NCBI GenBank assembly: GCA_026874595.1 | Contig: CM049306.1 | Location: forward strand, 18,345,019-18,409,018 | Length of the DNA: 64,000 nucleotides | DNA from: Sipunculus nudus | Taxonomy: Eukaryota > Annelida > Sipuncula > Golfingiida > Sipunculidae | Reading direction: 5' to 3' | Shown: positions 45,190 to 56,068 of the stretch, one piece after another | Layout of the letters: the number at the start of each line of letters is the position of its first letter | Position numbering within the stretch: the stretch's first letter is position 1 | Translations under genes and position numbers: made by a program | The notes under the pieces: generated by a model | What the model was told of the DNA's origin: nothing | Seen by the model: only the letters and a program-made list of their open reading frames with translations | Databases searched by the model: none

Positions 45190-47090
45190 TTAGCTCAGCT
45201 GACTATAAGTCATCTGAGCTATAGTCGTGGTCCTTTGTCCGTCCGTCCGGCCGGCCGTTCGTCCGTCCGTCCATTAACGGTGAACGTTCTGAAACCGTTG
45301 CACCTATGAATCCAAATTTTTGCATACAGTTAGATGTCCCCAACATCTCCTATGAAACCGAAAATTGAGTTACTAGGACTTCGTTCCTTCGAAATATTAA
45401 GGAAAAACCTCCGTTTTCCATAAAAAAAGCCATTTTTACACTTCAAGGCTGCCTAATATTAAAGCCACTGGTCTGTTTTTGATCATATTTAGTATTCATA
45501 TTCTTCCCTACATTTTCTATTAACATACCAAAAAAAAATTAAGTCAGTATTGAGTATTATTTTGAAGTTATGGGCCCAAATATAATGCATTTTTTTTAAA
45601 AACCAGGAAATATATTTACTCACTTTACATGAGAATTGGTGAAGCTGGAGACTTTTTCTTCAGGGATATATCTTTATTAAATCCATATTCAATTGTTAAC
45701 CCAAAATTAGATCTGAATTTTGCAAATTTTTTAAGTTATTAGCATAAATAAAAAATTGATACCTTAAGTTTTGTCCAACTTTAGCTACGGCACATTTTTT
45801 CCCTGTAAGCAGTGTTGATTTAATTTTCATAACATATACATAAGGATTTAATTTGTTAAAATCTGAAATTTCAAAGGAAATGATTGAAAAGAGAAGCTTT
45901 TATTCAAGTTTCCATATACCATGTCAAGTGTTGTTTACATCAGGCCTACCTAGTAGTACAGCCTTCACTTGTATTATGTAACCCTCTCCAGGGAGCTTTC
46001 CTTGGCTCAGCTTGGCCACTACCAGCAGGCTTCCCCTCTGCCCTGCACCCCCCCCCCCCCTCACTCCCCCAGCCGGTGCATAAACTAGATGAATGTTATA
46101 ATTTTCTGTATTTGATCCATCCTTATTCTAGGCTATGCTACATTTTAGATTTTGTATTGTACCACCAGGGTTACAATGATCAAAGTGCACATTTAATTGT
46201 GTCCACAAAGTGATTTATTGCTATATGAAAGTGTGGATGTTCATCAGATAAGGAATTACTTTCACCAGGTGTGAAATTGAATATTAATTCCAGTAATAAA
46301 TTATAGCTGAGATAGTAATTAGCACAATGATGTTGTTTGTCCCTCATTCAACTAAAAGTTTGTATACTTTATTTGAAAAGATGGTTTTATTTTATCAAAT
46401 TTACTGAATCTTTTATTTCATTAAATAAAATTAAGCATGTTTACTGAAAACTCAAATGTGCAAAACTTTTTAATAGTGTTTCAAGGAATAATCTTGAAGA
46501 TGCCATGTTATGGATTCATTTTCTTTTGAATTCAGTTTAAACATTTGTGATTTAAAAATAATTAAATATATGTGTATGCATAATATGACCCGATATGAGC
46601 TACACTCTGGATAAATTATGATTGCTACTTAGAATTCTGATATTTTAACTTATATTTTCATATTTTTTTATTACAAATTTATAAAACTTGTAAATGAAAA
46701 AAAAATTAATCTGATAAAAAACTATTAATGGAAAAAGTGGATATGCTAAAAAATAGGCTCAAATATAAACTTAAATGCATTATTCCCTTGAAAGTGAAGT
46801 AAAGGTATTAGTCCATTCTGTCCACTTGCCTATCCATCTGTAAATTTTTCATATGCATCACAGTATCTCAAAACTTTTACTGTTTTTCTTCATGACAGTA
46901 TTGTCAGAGTATTAGTTTTGCAATCATATATTTAGAACTTTATTATAACCAAGTAGGAGGGCCCCTTTCCTCTTAGCTTCCATATGCTTGTATATATGAA
47001 AAGGATTACAATAGAAAATTTTGCATGTTTTGCATTTGCAAAAATTTCAAACTTCAGCTGAGCGCCGTGACACATGGGTCCCTTGTTTTA
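45190..47090 (-). mobile_element. (ACGG)n-type HINE/pearl-like element, about 1.9 kb
   Basis: The left end TTTTAGCTCAGCTGAC is followed by a (GTCC)n microsatellite (45232-45272), the reverse of the ACGG tails seen at 29296 and 43930. The right end CTTCAGCTGAGCGCCGTGAC carries the inverse of GCTCAGCTGA. No coding capacity. Boundaries are estimated from these inverted ends. Confidence 0.5.
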
Positions 47091-47676
47091 ATGTTGTACC
47101 ACACTCACAAAACTACTGTTGATGGCCTTGTCTGAATGGAACAGTATGATAAACTCAGTGAATTCAACGTCATTCAACCGCATGATTATAACAACAATAA
47201 TAATAATAACAATAATTATAATAAAAATAATATTAATATTAATATTATATCTTGTTCAGAGGATTGCAGAATATCATACAGAGTAAATACCACATTAAAA
47301 GCGAATTTCTCTCAATGAATCATGATGATTATGACAGTTATTAAAGTGTAAATAAACAAGTTTAAGTATCTTTTGCGGCTGTTTACCGGGCGTTCACATA
47401 TTTAATGTAATTAAATATGCAATTTAAGGATACGTTGGATCGGCGTTGGAAAACGCAGCAAGAGGTCCAAGATTCAACGCCCCTCCCTCTTCCCTCCCTC
47501 CTATCTTTTAGGAAAAAAATCATGATATGTCAGTTTAACGTCAGTGATTAGTTCTAAACTCGCAGCATAGCGCAACGTTTGATTTCTGGATTTTCCTAGC
47601 CCCGTTGCTCGGATACCTGAAACATTCTAAAACAATTACATATCATTTTGTTACCTTCAACTTCTTTCAATATACA
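47091..47676. other. Unassigned AT-rich stretch
   Basis: Contains an (AAT)n-like tract near 47194-47250. Nothing else recognised. Confidence 0.5.
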
Positions 47677-47685
47677 GTGTAGCCT

Positions 47686-47757
<72 letters not shown>
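47677..47757. repeat. (TA)n microsatellite at the left edge of the Penelope-like element
   Basis: About 40 TA dinucleotides with one TATG interruption, ending where the pLTR begins. Confidence 0.95.
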
Positions 47758-47759
<2 letters not shown>

Positions 47760-48468
47760 TAACAGAATGAAGACGCCTTAGTGTTGACTAACTGTTTAAT
47801 TCAACCACGAGCTTTCGAAGCTTATAGCTTCTTCATCAGGTGTCAAGTGGAAAGGTATAGAAATCGGCTGTATATATATGTTAGATAAACAATTTCTAAT
47901 GATCATAATGCATGGTATAGTGTAATGGATCTGTGATTGGCTATTCTGAATTTATATCATGTTGACCCGGGTTCCGAGTGTGTCATTGTTATTTACCCAT
48001 AATGCTAGGTTATGACTGTCCGGGTTATGTTGAGTTCATGTCCTCTGACATAATAAAGGTTTAAAATTCATTATGCTCATCGGCTCAATGTTGATGATGA
48101 TTGACGACTGATGTGGTGGCGATCTGGTTGTGCAAGTCCATGATTATGAATAGAGATAATCCATATGTAAATGGTGTATTAAATGATATATTAAAAAGTC
48201 TGTATCAGAAAGTTTACGTATAGGATGATGACGTTTGTTGATTACTTGATATTATTATTGTGTGTAAGCTTGAGAGGTGATCTCACAACACGGCGGTATC
48301 AGTGGCGGGAATGTGCACGTATGCATGAGGAATGACGTCACGTCATTATCAATATGGAGGGGTCGTTCGGTGCTATTAATATTATGGTATGTCTCAATGT
48401 CTGTAGTGTGCCATGAAACCGGCATCGCGATTTAATCCTTTCCTTATGGTGTCAAATTTATCAATCAG
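47756..48468 (-). repeat. Penelope-like element pLTR, downstream copy
   Basis: From GATAACAGAATGAAGACGCC to TCAAATTTATCAATCAG. It contains the end of the RT ORF and the 3' UTR. Same length as the upstream copy at 51184-51896. Confidence 0.92.
47805..47842 (-). ncRNA. Hammerhead-ribozyme-like core in the downstream pLTR
   Basis: On the minus strand CACCTGATGAAGAAGC, loop TATAA, GCTTCGAAAGCTCG: the conserved CUGAUGA and GAAA boxes flank a perfect GAAGC/GCTTC stem II. Hammerhead ribozymes are known from Penelope pLTRs, and this core has the same sense as the ORF. One extra A before stem II, and stems I and III not resolved, keep this provisional. Confidence 0.55.
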
Positions 48469-50994
48469 TTTTAGTTCCCATATCTGTCGTTGTCTTGTGT
48501 CGGTAAGGTGGCCCTTTAGAACGCAAATCTGCATGCATTCTGGCGAGTGTTCCTGTTGAGAAAAATGTTCTCCGACCGGTAAGTTCGTGTCTAGCGCTTT
48601 AATGGACTGTCTCTTGCCATTTATTCTAAGACTTAGCATTAGGCTGGTTTCGCCTATATAAATAACTCCTGGACATATTTTACATAGGATGGCATAGACT
48701 ACACCTTTACTGGTGCAGTCAAAGTGTCCCTGAATAGGGTGTTTGGCACCATGGATAATTAGGGTTTCCATGCGGACTATGAGTGGGCATGTGCGACAGC
48801 GCGGTCTTTTACATGGGAATGTACCGTTAGTGTTATCATATCTGAAGCTTTGATTTTGTACTAATTTTTTATGTAGATTATGGGGTTGTTTAAAAGAGAG
48901 GAGTGGTGTGTCGGGAAAGAGGGGTTTTAATGTAGGGTCCGATTCTAATAAAGGTTGCAGATCGTGGATAATTCTTTTTAGAGGTTTTAGTATGCGGGGA
49001 TGAAATGTTGTAACTAGCGGTGTGCGAGTGTTTTCTATTTTGATTTTTGGGGCGAGTAGAAAGCTGCGTGAGATTTTAGTGGCTTTTCCTTTTTGTTTTT
49101 CTACCGTTTTCTCTTTGTATCCCATGTTGATAAAAATATTTTGTAGTTTCGCTATGTTTCGATTTCTATCGGATATGTCGGAACATATCCTATTGTATCT
49201 TATGGCTTGACTAAATATAATGGATTTACCAACATGGGGTGGGTGACAACTAGTAGGATGGATATAATTATACCTGTCGGTGGGTTTGCGGTAAATAGAT
49301 GTGTGAATGTTGCCATCTGTTAATTTTACTGTGGTGTCAAGGAAATTAATCCTATCTACGGAGTACTCCATTTTGAATTTTATGTCGGGGTGAAAATTAT
49401 TGAAATCTCTATAAAATTTTAATAGGTTTTCACGACCATGATGCCATATAAGAAATATATCGTCGATGTAACGTAGGTAGAGTAAAGGTTTAAATGTTTG
49501 TTGATCAAGAAAATTTTCTTCCATTGAAATCATAAATGTGTTTGCATATTGTGGCGCCATGCGTGTACCCATGGCCGTTCCCATCATCTGAAGATAAATC
49601 TCATTGTTGAAGCTAAAATAATTATGGGTGAGAATAAATTCCGCTAGTTTTTTTACGACTGATGGGGCTGTCACGTTTTCGGTATGAAATTTTGTGAGTA
49701 ATTTTAAAGATGCAGCAAGCCCGTCGTTATGGGGGATATTGGTGTAAAGGGATTCCACATCAAGGGTTGCTAAGATAGAATGTGGTGGAATTTTGTTGAT
49801 TTGGCCAAGTTTGTTTAAGAAATCATTGGTGTCTCGAACGTAACTACTGGAATTTAGGACTATAGGTTTTAAACATGATTCTACAAAACCGGATATTTTT
49901 TCAGTGAGTGTACCCAATCCGGAGATGATGGGACGACCAGGGTTGTTTTGTTTGTGAATTTTGGGAAGTGTATAGAAGTAGCCGGGTTTAGGATCACATG
50001 GGATTAATTCATTAATTTGATGTTGTGTTTCTAGAGGGAATGTGGAGATAAGACCGTTTAGCTCTTGCAGATATTGTGGGGTTGGGTCTTTTTCTAATTT
50101 TTTATAATACTTATGATTATTAAGTTGGCGATACGCTTCTTTAACATAGTCATTCTTATTTTGTATGACAGTGGCTCCCCCTTTATCGGCAGGTCTGATC
50201 ACAATTTCATTATTATTCTGTAATTTATTCATTGCTTTGCGCTCACCGTTTGTTAAATTATATTCTGGTTTGGTTATTTTGTCTATAATTTCAGTTTTAA
50301 TCCTGCTCCTGAAAGTGTTAATGTATAAATCTAACTTTTGATTCCGCCCGGGTAGAGGTGTCCATCTGCTGAAACGAACTGTTTTAGTTTTTTTATCCGT
50401 TTGCTTGTGTAGTCCGCATAATGCCTCTGTGTCTTTGCTAAAATATTCTGCCAGGCGGAGTCTCCGGAAAAAAACTTCTAGATCTCCGCAAAGCGCTATG
50501 TTGTCTATTGATTTAGTCGGGCAAAACTTGAGACCCTTGGAGAGTAATTTAGTTTCAGAGTCAGTTAATATATAAGCTGATAAGTTGATAATCTTAGATG
50601 GATCAGATGTCGCAGGTCTGTCTGTGTGTTTGTTGTCCGACTTGTCTGTATAAACGGTCAAGTCATGTGTGAATTTGGGTCTGTCGAAATGTTCGAGTGT
50701 ATATTGGTTCGAATTGTTTTTAACAGGGGGTTTTATGAAATTATGGCCGTGTTGTGAGAGTCTCTCAAGCTTACCTTTCTTCCGGGTGATATAAATGTGT
50801 AGCTCCCGCGTATACACTTTCATGATTTCAGTGAGTGTTTCAGAGTCCGGGTTGATTTGCTGAAGTAATTCTTCATACTTCCTGTTGTACGTGTCCTTTC
50901 TGGAGTACAGAACATGTGAGAGGTGGTTTCTGAGTTTCTTCGACAAATTTCTACACAGCTTGGCTGAGTAGTCTGTATTGTATGTAGTGGCCAT
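48394..50994 (-). CDS. Penelope-like reverse transcriptase with GIY-YIG endonuclease, 866 aa
   Basis: An uninterrupted frame from ATG 50994. RT blocks: GRPIISGLGTL, LDVESLYTNIPHNDG near residue 410, MMGTAMGTRMAPQYAN, and the catalytic LRYIDDIFLIW near 508. A Cys-rich motif (FPCKRPRCRTC, about 723-733) precedes the GIY-YIG endonuclease (GVVYAILCKICPGVIYIGET, about 764-783, with downstream Arg, His and Glu). RT copies the RNA at the nicked target and the endonuclease nicks DNA. The frame stays open upstream of the ATG and encodes typical N-terminal Penelope sequence (NQCKKKDLIPKGLLVKNP). An ATG at 51142 opens a related frame one base out, so a single frameshift near 51070 probably removed the original N-terminus. 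The last about 25 codons lie inside the pLTR. Confidence 0.93.
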   Translation of the reverse strand: MATTYNTDYSAKLCRNLSKKLRNHLSHVLYSRKDTYNRKYEELLQQINPDSETLTEIMKVYTRELHIYITRKKGKLERLSQHGHNFIKPPVKNNSNQYTLEHFDRPKFTHDLTVYTDKSDNKHTDRPATSDPSKIINLSAYILTDSETKLLSKGLKFCPTKSIDNIALCGDLEVFFRRLRLAEYFSKDTEALCGLHKQTDKKTKTVRFSRWTPLPGRNQKLDLYINTFRSRIKTEIIDKITKPEYNLTNGERKAMNKLQNNNEIVIRPADKGGATVIQNKNDYVKEAYRQLNNHKYYKKLEKDPTPQYLQELNGLISTFPLETQHQINELIPCDPKPGYFYTLPKIHKQNNPGRPIISGLGTLTEKISGFVESCLKPIVLNSSSYVRDTNDFLNKLGQINKIPPHSILATLDVESLYTNIPHNDGLAASLKLLTKFHTENVTAPSVVKKLAEFILTHNYFSFNNEIYLQMMGTAMGTRMAPQYANTFMISMEENFLDQQTFKPLLYLRYIDDIFLIWHHGRENLLKFYRDFNNFHPDIKFKMEYSVDRINFLDTTVKLTDGNIHTSIYRKPTDRYNYIHPTSCHPPHVGKSIIFSQAIRYNRICSDISDRNRNIAKLQNIFINMGYKEKTVEKQKGKATKISRSFLLAPKIKIENTRTPLVTTFHPRILKPLKRIIHDLQPLLESDPTLKPLFPDTPLLSFKQPHNLHKKLVQNQSFRYDNTNGTFPCKRPRCRTCPLIVRMETLIIHGAKHPIQGHFDCTSKGVVYAILCKICPGVIYIGETSLMLSLRINGKRQSIKALDTNLPVGEHFSQQEHSPECMQICVLKGHLTDTRQRQIWELKLIDKFDTIRKGLNRDAGFMAHYRH

Positions 50995-51183
50995 CGGATT
51001 CTTGACAAGAAGTCCCTTTGGTATGAGGTCCTTCTTCTTGCACTGATTGATGAAATAAATATCGCTCTCAATTCTTGATATTCTTGTTCTTGATCTTGAT
51101 GAGTTTCCACTTGTTCCGGCTGTATGCGGCGTCGGACGTCATGATGTAGAATGCGTATATAGCCGTGTTAGTCCCTCAGTGTA

Positions 51184-51896
51184 TAGATAACAGAATGAAG
51201 ACGCCTTAGTGTTGACTAACTGTTTAATTCAACCACGAGCTTTCGAAGCTTATAGCTTCTTCATCAGGTGTCAAGTGGAAAGGTATAGAAATCGGCTGTA
51301 TATATATGTTAGATAAACAATTTCTAATGATCATAATGCATGGTATAGTGTAATGGATCTGTGATTGGCTACTCTGAATTTATATCATGTTGACCCAGGT
51401 TCCGAGTGTGTCATTGTTATTTACCCATAATGCTAGGTTATGACTGTCCGGGTTATGTTGAGTTCATGTCCTCTGACATAATAAAGGTTTAAAATTCATT
51501 ATGCTCATCGGCTCAATGTTGATGATGATTGACGACTGATGTGGTGGCGATCTGGTTGTGCAAGTCCATGATTATGAATAGAGATAATCCATATGTAAAT
51601 GGTGTATTAAATGATATATTAAAAAGTCTGTATCAGAAAGTTTACGTATAGGATGATGACGTTTGTCGATTACTTGATATTATTATTGTGTGTAAGCTTG
51701 AGAGGTGATCTCACAACACGGCGGTATCAGTGGCGGGAATGTGCACGTATGCATGAGGAATGACGCCACGTCATTATCAATATGGAGGGGTCGTTCGGTG
51801 CTATTAATATTATGGTATGTCTCAATGTCTGTAGTGTGCCATGAAACCGGCATCGCGATTTAATCCTTTCCTTATGGTGTCAAATTTATCAATCAG
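51184..51896 (-). repeat. Penelope-like element pLTR, upstream copy
   Basis: Direct repeat of 47756-48468 with about four base differences (for example GGCTACTCTG for GGCTATTCTG). It holds the C-terminal codons out of context, so it is a 5'-truncated tandem copy of the element. Confidence 0.92.
51233..51270 (-). ncRNA. Hammerhead-ribozyme-like core in the upstream pLTR
   Basis: Identical to the core at 47805-47842 (CTGATGA, five-base-pair stem II, GAAA). Having one in each pLTR would allow processing at both ends of a tandem transcript. Confidence 0.55.
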
Positions 51897-51916
51897 GGGA
51901 CTAACACGGCTATACG

Positions 51917-51918
<2 letters not shown>

Positions 51919-51990
<72 letters not shown>
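51919..51990. repeat. (TA)n(TG)n compound microsatellite
   Basis: About 20 TA followed by about 15 TG at the right edge of the Penelope-like element. Confidence 0.95.
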
Positions 51991-51994
<4 letters not shown>

Positions 51995-52319
51995 GCATAT
52001 AAGGCAGATTCGGACTACGAGATAAACTGTACACGAAGATCGGTCTAGACGTAAAATCAAACAATTACCACTTTTGAACATATTCCTGTATGCTGTTTAT
52101 GATACAGGCGTATCCCGAAAGTCAATAAAACGCGGGTTACGAGTGTTCGCAACAGCTGATTAATCGCAGGATTGCGAGAGACGTGCAAGAGGTTTCCAGC
52201 ACACTTCGCAAAAAAAAATTGTCAGCCTTCGCAAACCTTCCGCAAAACCCTCGCATTCGCAAATTTGCGAAAGTTTCGATCACATAGGCCCAGGATTTCG
52301 TGTCGTATCCAGCTTCCTA

Positions 52320-52830
52320 TCCCATCGTATCCATATTTCGTAACGTGTATGCTGCAGCATGGGCTTCATTAGACTTGTGACGTTTCCAGGTATCGTATCA
52401 TAGACGTCGGGACAGGTCTTATTAAGCCTAGCGTACACGTTACAAAATTTGGATACGATACAATTTCTTAATTTCCTATCGTAACGTAACCTCCTTTCGT
52501 ATCATACATACCCAGTATTCGTATCACTATTTTCCCGTACATTATACGAATTTCGTGCATAAGGGGATGGAACAATTGGATCAAATACTGATCAGCAACG
52601 TGGCTGAACATGAAACACTAGGTTCTTTAGACTGCAGAAAAATGGCTTTATACGCTACGAACAGGAAATATAAATCAAGGTACGAGAAGAAAAGGACTAA
52701 ACCCCTTAAACCAAGCGTACACTAATGAAATTTCGACATGATACGAAGCCAGTCTGATACGAAAATTTCGAACATGTTAAATTAAACGATACGAAACGAA
52801 GCCGAGATCGTATCACTGCATAGTGATGCT
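52320..52830. repeat. Cluster of TCGTAT/ATACGA motifs
   Basis: About a dozen TCGTAT or ATACGA hexamers (either strand) occur within 500 bp, in two segments that both begin near GCGTACAC (52430 and 52714). The motif is often GATACGAAA or TTTCGTATC. I cannot name the repeat; it may be a diverged MITE cluster. Confidence 0.45.
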
Positions 52831-53059
52831 TAAGGTTTGTACGAAGATAGAACTTTTATTTGCATGATCGATCGTGCAGTTTATCCCGATTATCTTAATT
52901 CTCCGACGCGATCATCGGAACGATCCATGTGTGCAATTCTGTTGACTCTCATACAAATAAAACTGTAAAAGCAAATTCACCGATAGATATTATTTTTCCC
53001 GCGAATCTTTCGCACGATATGGTGTCGTGTCGGAAACTCAAATATAATGTTGGAATATA

Positions 53060-53255
53060 TATTTAGGGATAGGGATTTCAAGGTTAGACCAAAATGCTCA
53101 CTGGAAAAGAAAAACCAGATGTCGAAATTCAAATGAAGATTACTCCCCGCAGATATTAAGAGAATCATCCTCACGGACGAGGAGAACTTTACCTTAGAAA
53201 CTGCGACAATCGACAGAACGAGCGGGTCTCTTGTAAATGAAAATCTGAAATTCAA
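53060..53255 (+). pseudogene. Possible mariner-type transposase relic
   Basis: On the + strand a frame reads DIKRIILTDEENFTLETA and a shifted frame continues NRQNERV. This resembles the catalytic D block of mariner-like transposases (TDEKxFTLE...NRQNDRV). A stop and a frameshift are present and only about 60 codons remain. Confidence 0.45.
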
Positions 53256-53495
53256 TTATATAGCCTCTATCAGGACTTTACCCTTTTTAAAAGAAAAGGG
53301 AATGGTTTCAGCTTGATTTTCTGGACAGGAATAACAAACATTCATTTCATGAGTTAACCAAAGTTAAGAGTGTTAACTTCATGAATCTTTTCGATGGTAT
53401 AATCTGCTCCCTGACTGTAGGATACTTTCCAAGAAACTACCATGTTTTTCAATAAGTAGAAACCTCTTCCAATACTGGTGAAGGAATGTTTTGGC

Positions 53496-53512
53496 GGGGG
53501 GGGGGGGGGGGC
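53496..53512. repeat. Poly(G) tract
   Basis: About 17 G. Confidence 0.9.
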
Positions 53513-54604
53513 ACGGAGGGGGATATTATGAGTAGCCTCAAATCCCTGATTGTGATTCGAAAAATACTTTTTGTAATTCGATAGATACTTTTTTAAGAGT
53601 CGCTAAAGGAAAAGGGTTACAGAGGAATGAGGGAAAATCTAACGAACATGCAGAAATTAATACATTAGATACTTTATTGCATCGTAGGAGGATATTCCAT
53701 TCAAATAAATCCGGAAAGCATCTCTGATGGAAACAAATCTGCGTTTAGTTGTGGAGAGAGAAGGAGTGCGTATTGAATGCATGCAGGTTAAAATAACTGT
53801 GTTGTTCTCTGAAATTAAATTTTTCGAACATTTTTTTTAATTCGGGGCCATTACCAAATTTGTAGATAATATTCTAATATTGTACCATTTAAGTTCCAAT
53901 GTAACTGGTATATTTATCATATATTTAAATATAAGCTATTCTTCTTTAAACGTAAATTATCACTTTGATAAAGTTTGATTGTATAATCCAAACAAATATA
54001 CTTTTAAAAGTAAAAAAAATTAGAACAAATATATAAAAGTAAGTACCTACCACCTGGTCACCACTCACCAGTACGGTGTCTACGGTGTAATGGAATAAAT
54101 GCACATTGCTGATTAATAAATACATGCATGTGTCACGTGATTCATTTTTTATACACAATTAACACGGATCCTTGTAAATTACACATTTGCTGCAATGACG
54201 TGTATACCCGTCATTTATTTTGATTCCCCCAGTGCCAAGCACGGATATACACATCATTTATTGATTAGCAATTTTCAGAAGGAATTCTTATAAATTTATC
54301 AATAAATTCTTTTCAGATAAGCATTAGTCCAATTATAAAATAGTCTCGCAGTATGAAATTGAATTATTTGTAATTCAACAGTGCACAGCATCATTCGAAA
54401 GCAGGAAATATGTGTAGATGGTGACAAAATCCACGCCTCTGATCCTTTGCCGTAAAATAACTTCCCGACGCGCTTCAGTTTGAAGTCGATTCCTTGTAAG
54501 AATACTACTATGAATCAAACGAAAGCGAGGATCGTTAAAATACGTAGGTAGTTTTATATTAGAGCATGTTTTGGCCAGTTATATACGGCAGACCCAGTGG
54601 GGAG
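53513..54604. other. Unassigned intergenic DNA
   Basis: No coding signal or repeat recognised. Confidence 0.5.
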
Positions 54605-54812
54605 CAGGGGCGGATCCAGAATTTAGGAAAAGGTGGGGTCCAACCCAAGGGGGGGGACTAATAATAAAGCCTAAAAAAGGTCCCCAGATCTGGACAGGGG
54701 GGGTCCAGGCCGCAAAATTTTTCTGAAGCCCTTAAAAAACGTTGTTTCTTATGAAAAAAGGAGGGGGGGGGGGGGGGGGGGTTCGGACCCCCTGGAGCCA
54801 AGGATCCGCTTC
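54605..54812. mobile_element. GGATCC-ended MITE with poly(G) core
   Basis: The left end GGGGCGGATCCAGAA and right end CCAAGGATCCGCTTC are inverted. The 205-bp body is non-coding and carries about 18 G at 54763-54781 plus GGGGGGTCCAGG-type blocks. A related segment lies at 30661-30868. Confidence 0.55.
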
Positions 54813-56068
54813 TCATATATTGCGCAATCAACATAGGGCGCGTGCCACATGATTGACACACAGATCGGCAGTGTAATCAAATCGCGACTGCAAATGATTC
54901 TTTCCGCTTATTTTATGTTTATTGATTGGTAGAATCACTGTGTTCGTTATGAAAGTGTAAAAATATATGTTTGAGCACTAAAACTACAAGTTTGTAAAAA
55001 AGCGATGCCATGCAGGTTTGGATCTATGCGGTAAACCATGTTGCTCTTGGCAACTTACTGTTCTAACAACTGCCCCAATCTGCCTCTACTCACCGTTATG
55101 TGTTTATACCGCTATTAAATTTTTGGTTTGACATAGAGCTATATGTCAGTGCCTGTCAGTCATTTCAGTCGTCCCAGTTCATTGATTTACCGGCAACATG
55201 CACCTTTTCATTTAGTTTATCATTTACAATAAATATAAATCTTTATTTGAATCAGTTTTCAGCTTAATGCTGGTGTCAACGTAGATGCTATGTGACCATG
55301 ATTGCCGGAGCCAAGCTGTGACCGCTATCGGTCATTTGGCTAAGTGCCCAGCTTCACACCTCCACCGAGTTTTATTGCCCCTGTGTTATCCGAAATAACA
55401 CCTTCTTGTCAGGTAATTACCACCTAGTTTTGATACCACTGCAACTATCGGTACTGATGGGGTCGCTGTCCATGGCCCTGGCACTGGGAGTTAACATGGG
55501 CTTGGCAGCGAATGTGTTAATTTATATTGGTCTTTGCCAGATTTCAAATTAATGTTTTATATTATTATTGTAAGACATCATGTCATTCAACCATCAATGC
55601 AAATTGTGTTCTGTAATAACATACCTATAGTTATATATATATATGAGACATGAATGAGAATGGCCGTTTTGTTATCGAAGAAACACGTGCTGAAAACAGT
55701 GAATCTTGCCGTTTTTTTATTTTGGTTTATGTGACAGTAGAAAGGGGCATAAATGTCTAAAAACAAACCTGGTCTACAGGTAAGAGTTGTTAGCAAGAGA
55801 ATACACATCACATTCATCACACTCAGGTATATATTCGGGGAAATTTTAAATGATTTAATTATTGAATTACCTATATTGTTTTCAATACTTACAGACCAAC
55901 TAAATTTTCCTACAACTTAGGCATATTCGTTAATCGTCAGAACCGAAATGTAGAAAGTCCTCTCCTACACAAGACAGAGTGAGGTTCATTTTATGAATAC
56001 AATGAACTCATGAATGCGATTGAAGGTTAAACGTATTGATCTACATGAGACATGCAACCCTATACAGT
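54813..56068. other. Unassigned intergenic DNA
   Basis: No coding or repeat feature supported; the short frames lack domains. Confidence 0.5.

Larger units (their letters stand above)
47756..51923 (-). mobile_element. Penelope-like retroelement, nearly complete
   Basis: One minus-strand RT/endonuclease ORF lies between two 713-bp direct repeats (pLTRs). The upstream pLTR is bounded by a 28-bp inverted sequence. The two pLTRs have equal length and I count about four substitutions between them, so the insertion is young. Both flanks are (TA)n microsatellite, with (TG)n on the right. Penelope elements replicate by target-primed reverse transcription and use a GIY-YIG endonuclease, often leaving partial tandem copies seen as pLTRs; the structure here fits that exactly. 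Confidence 0.92.

Noticed and set aside
50820..51110. Separate 96-codon ORF upstream of the Penelope RT
   Set aside because: It overlaps the RT frame, starts at GTG, and is a third-frame shadow; the real upstream coding signal lies in the frame of the RT itself and in the frame from ATG 51142.
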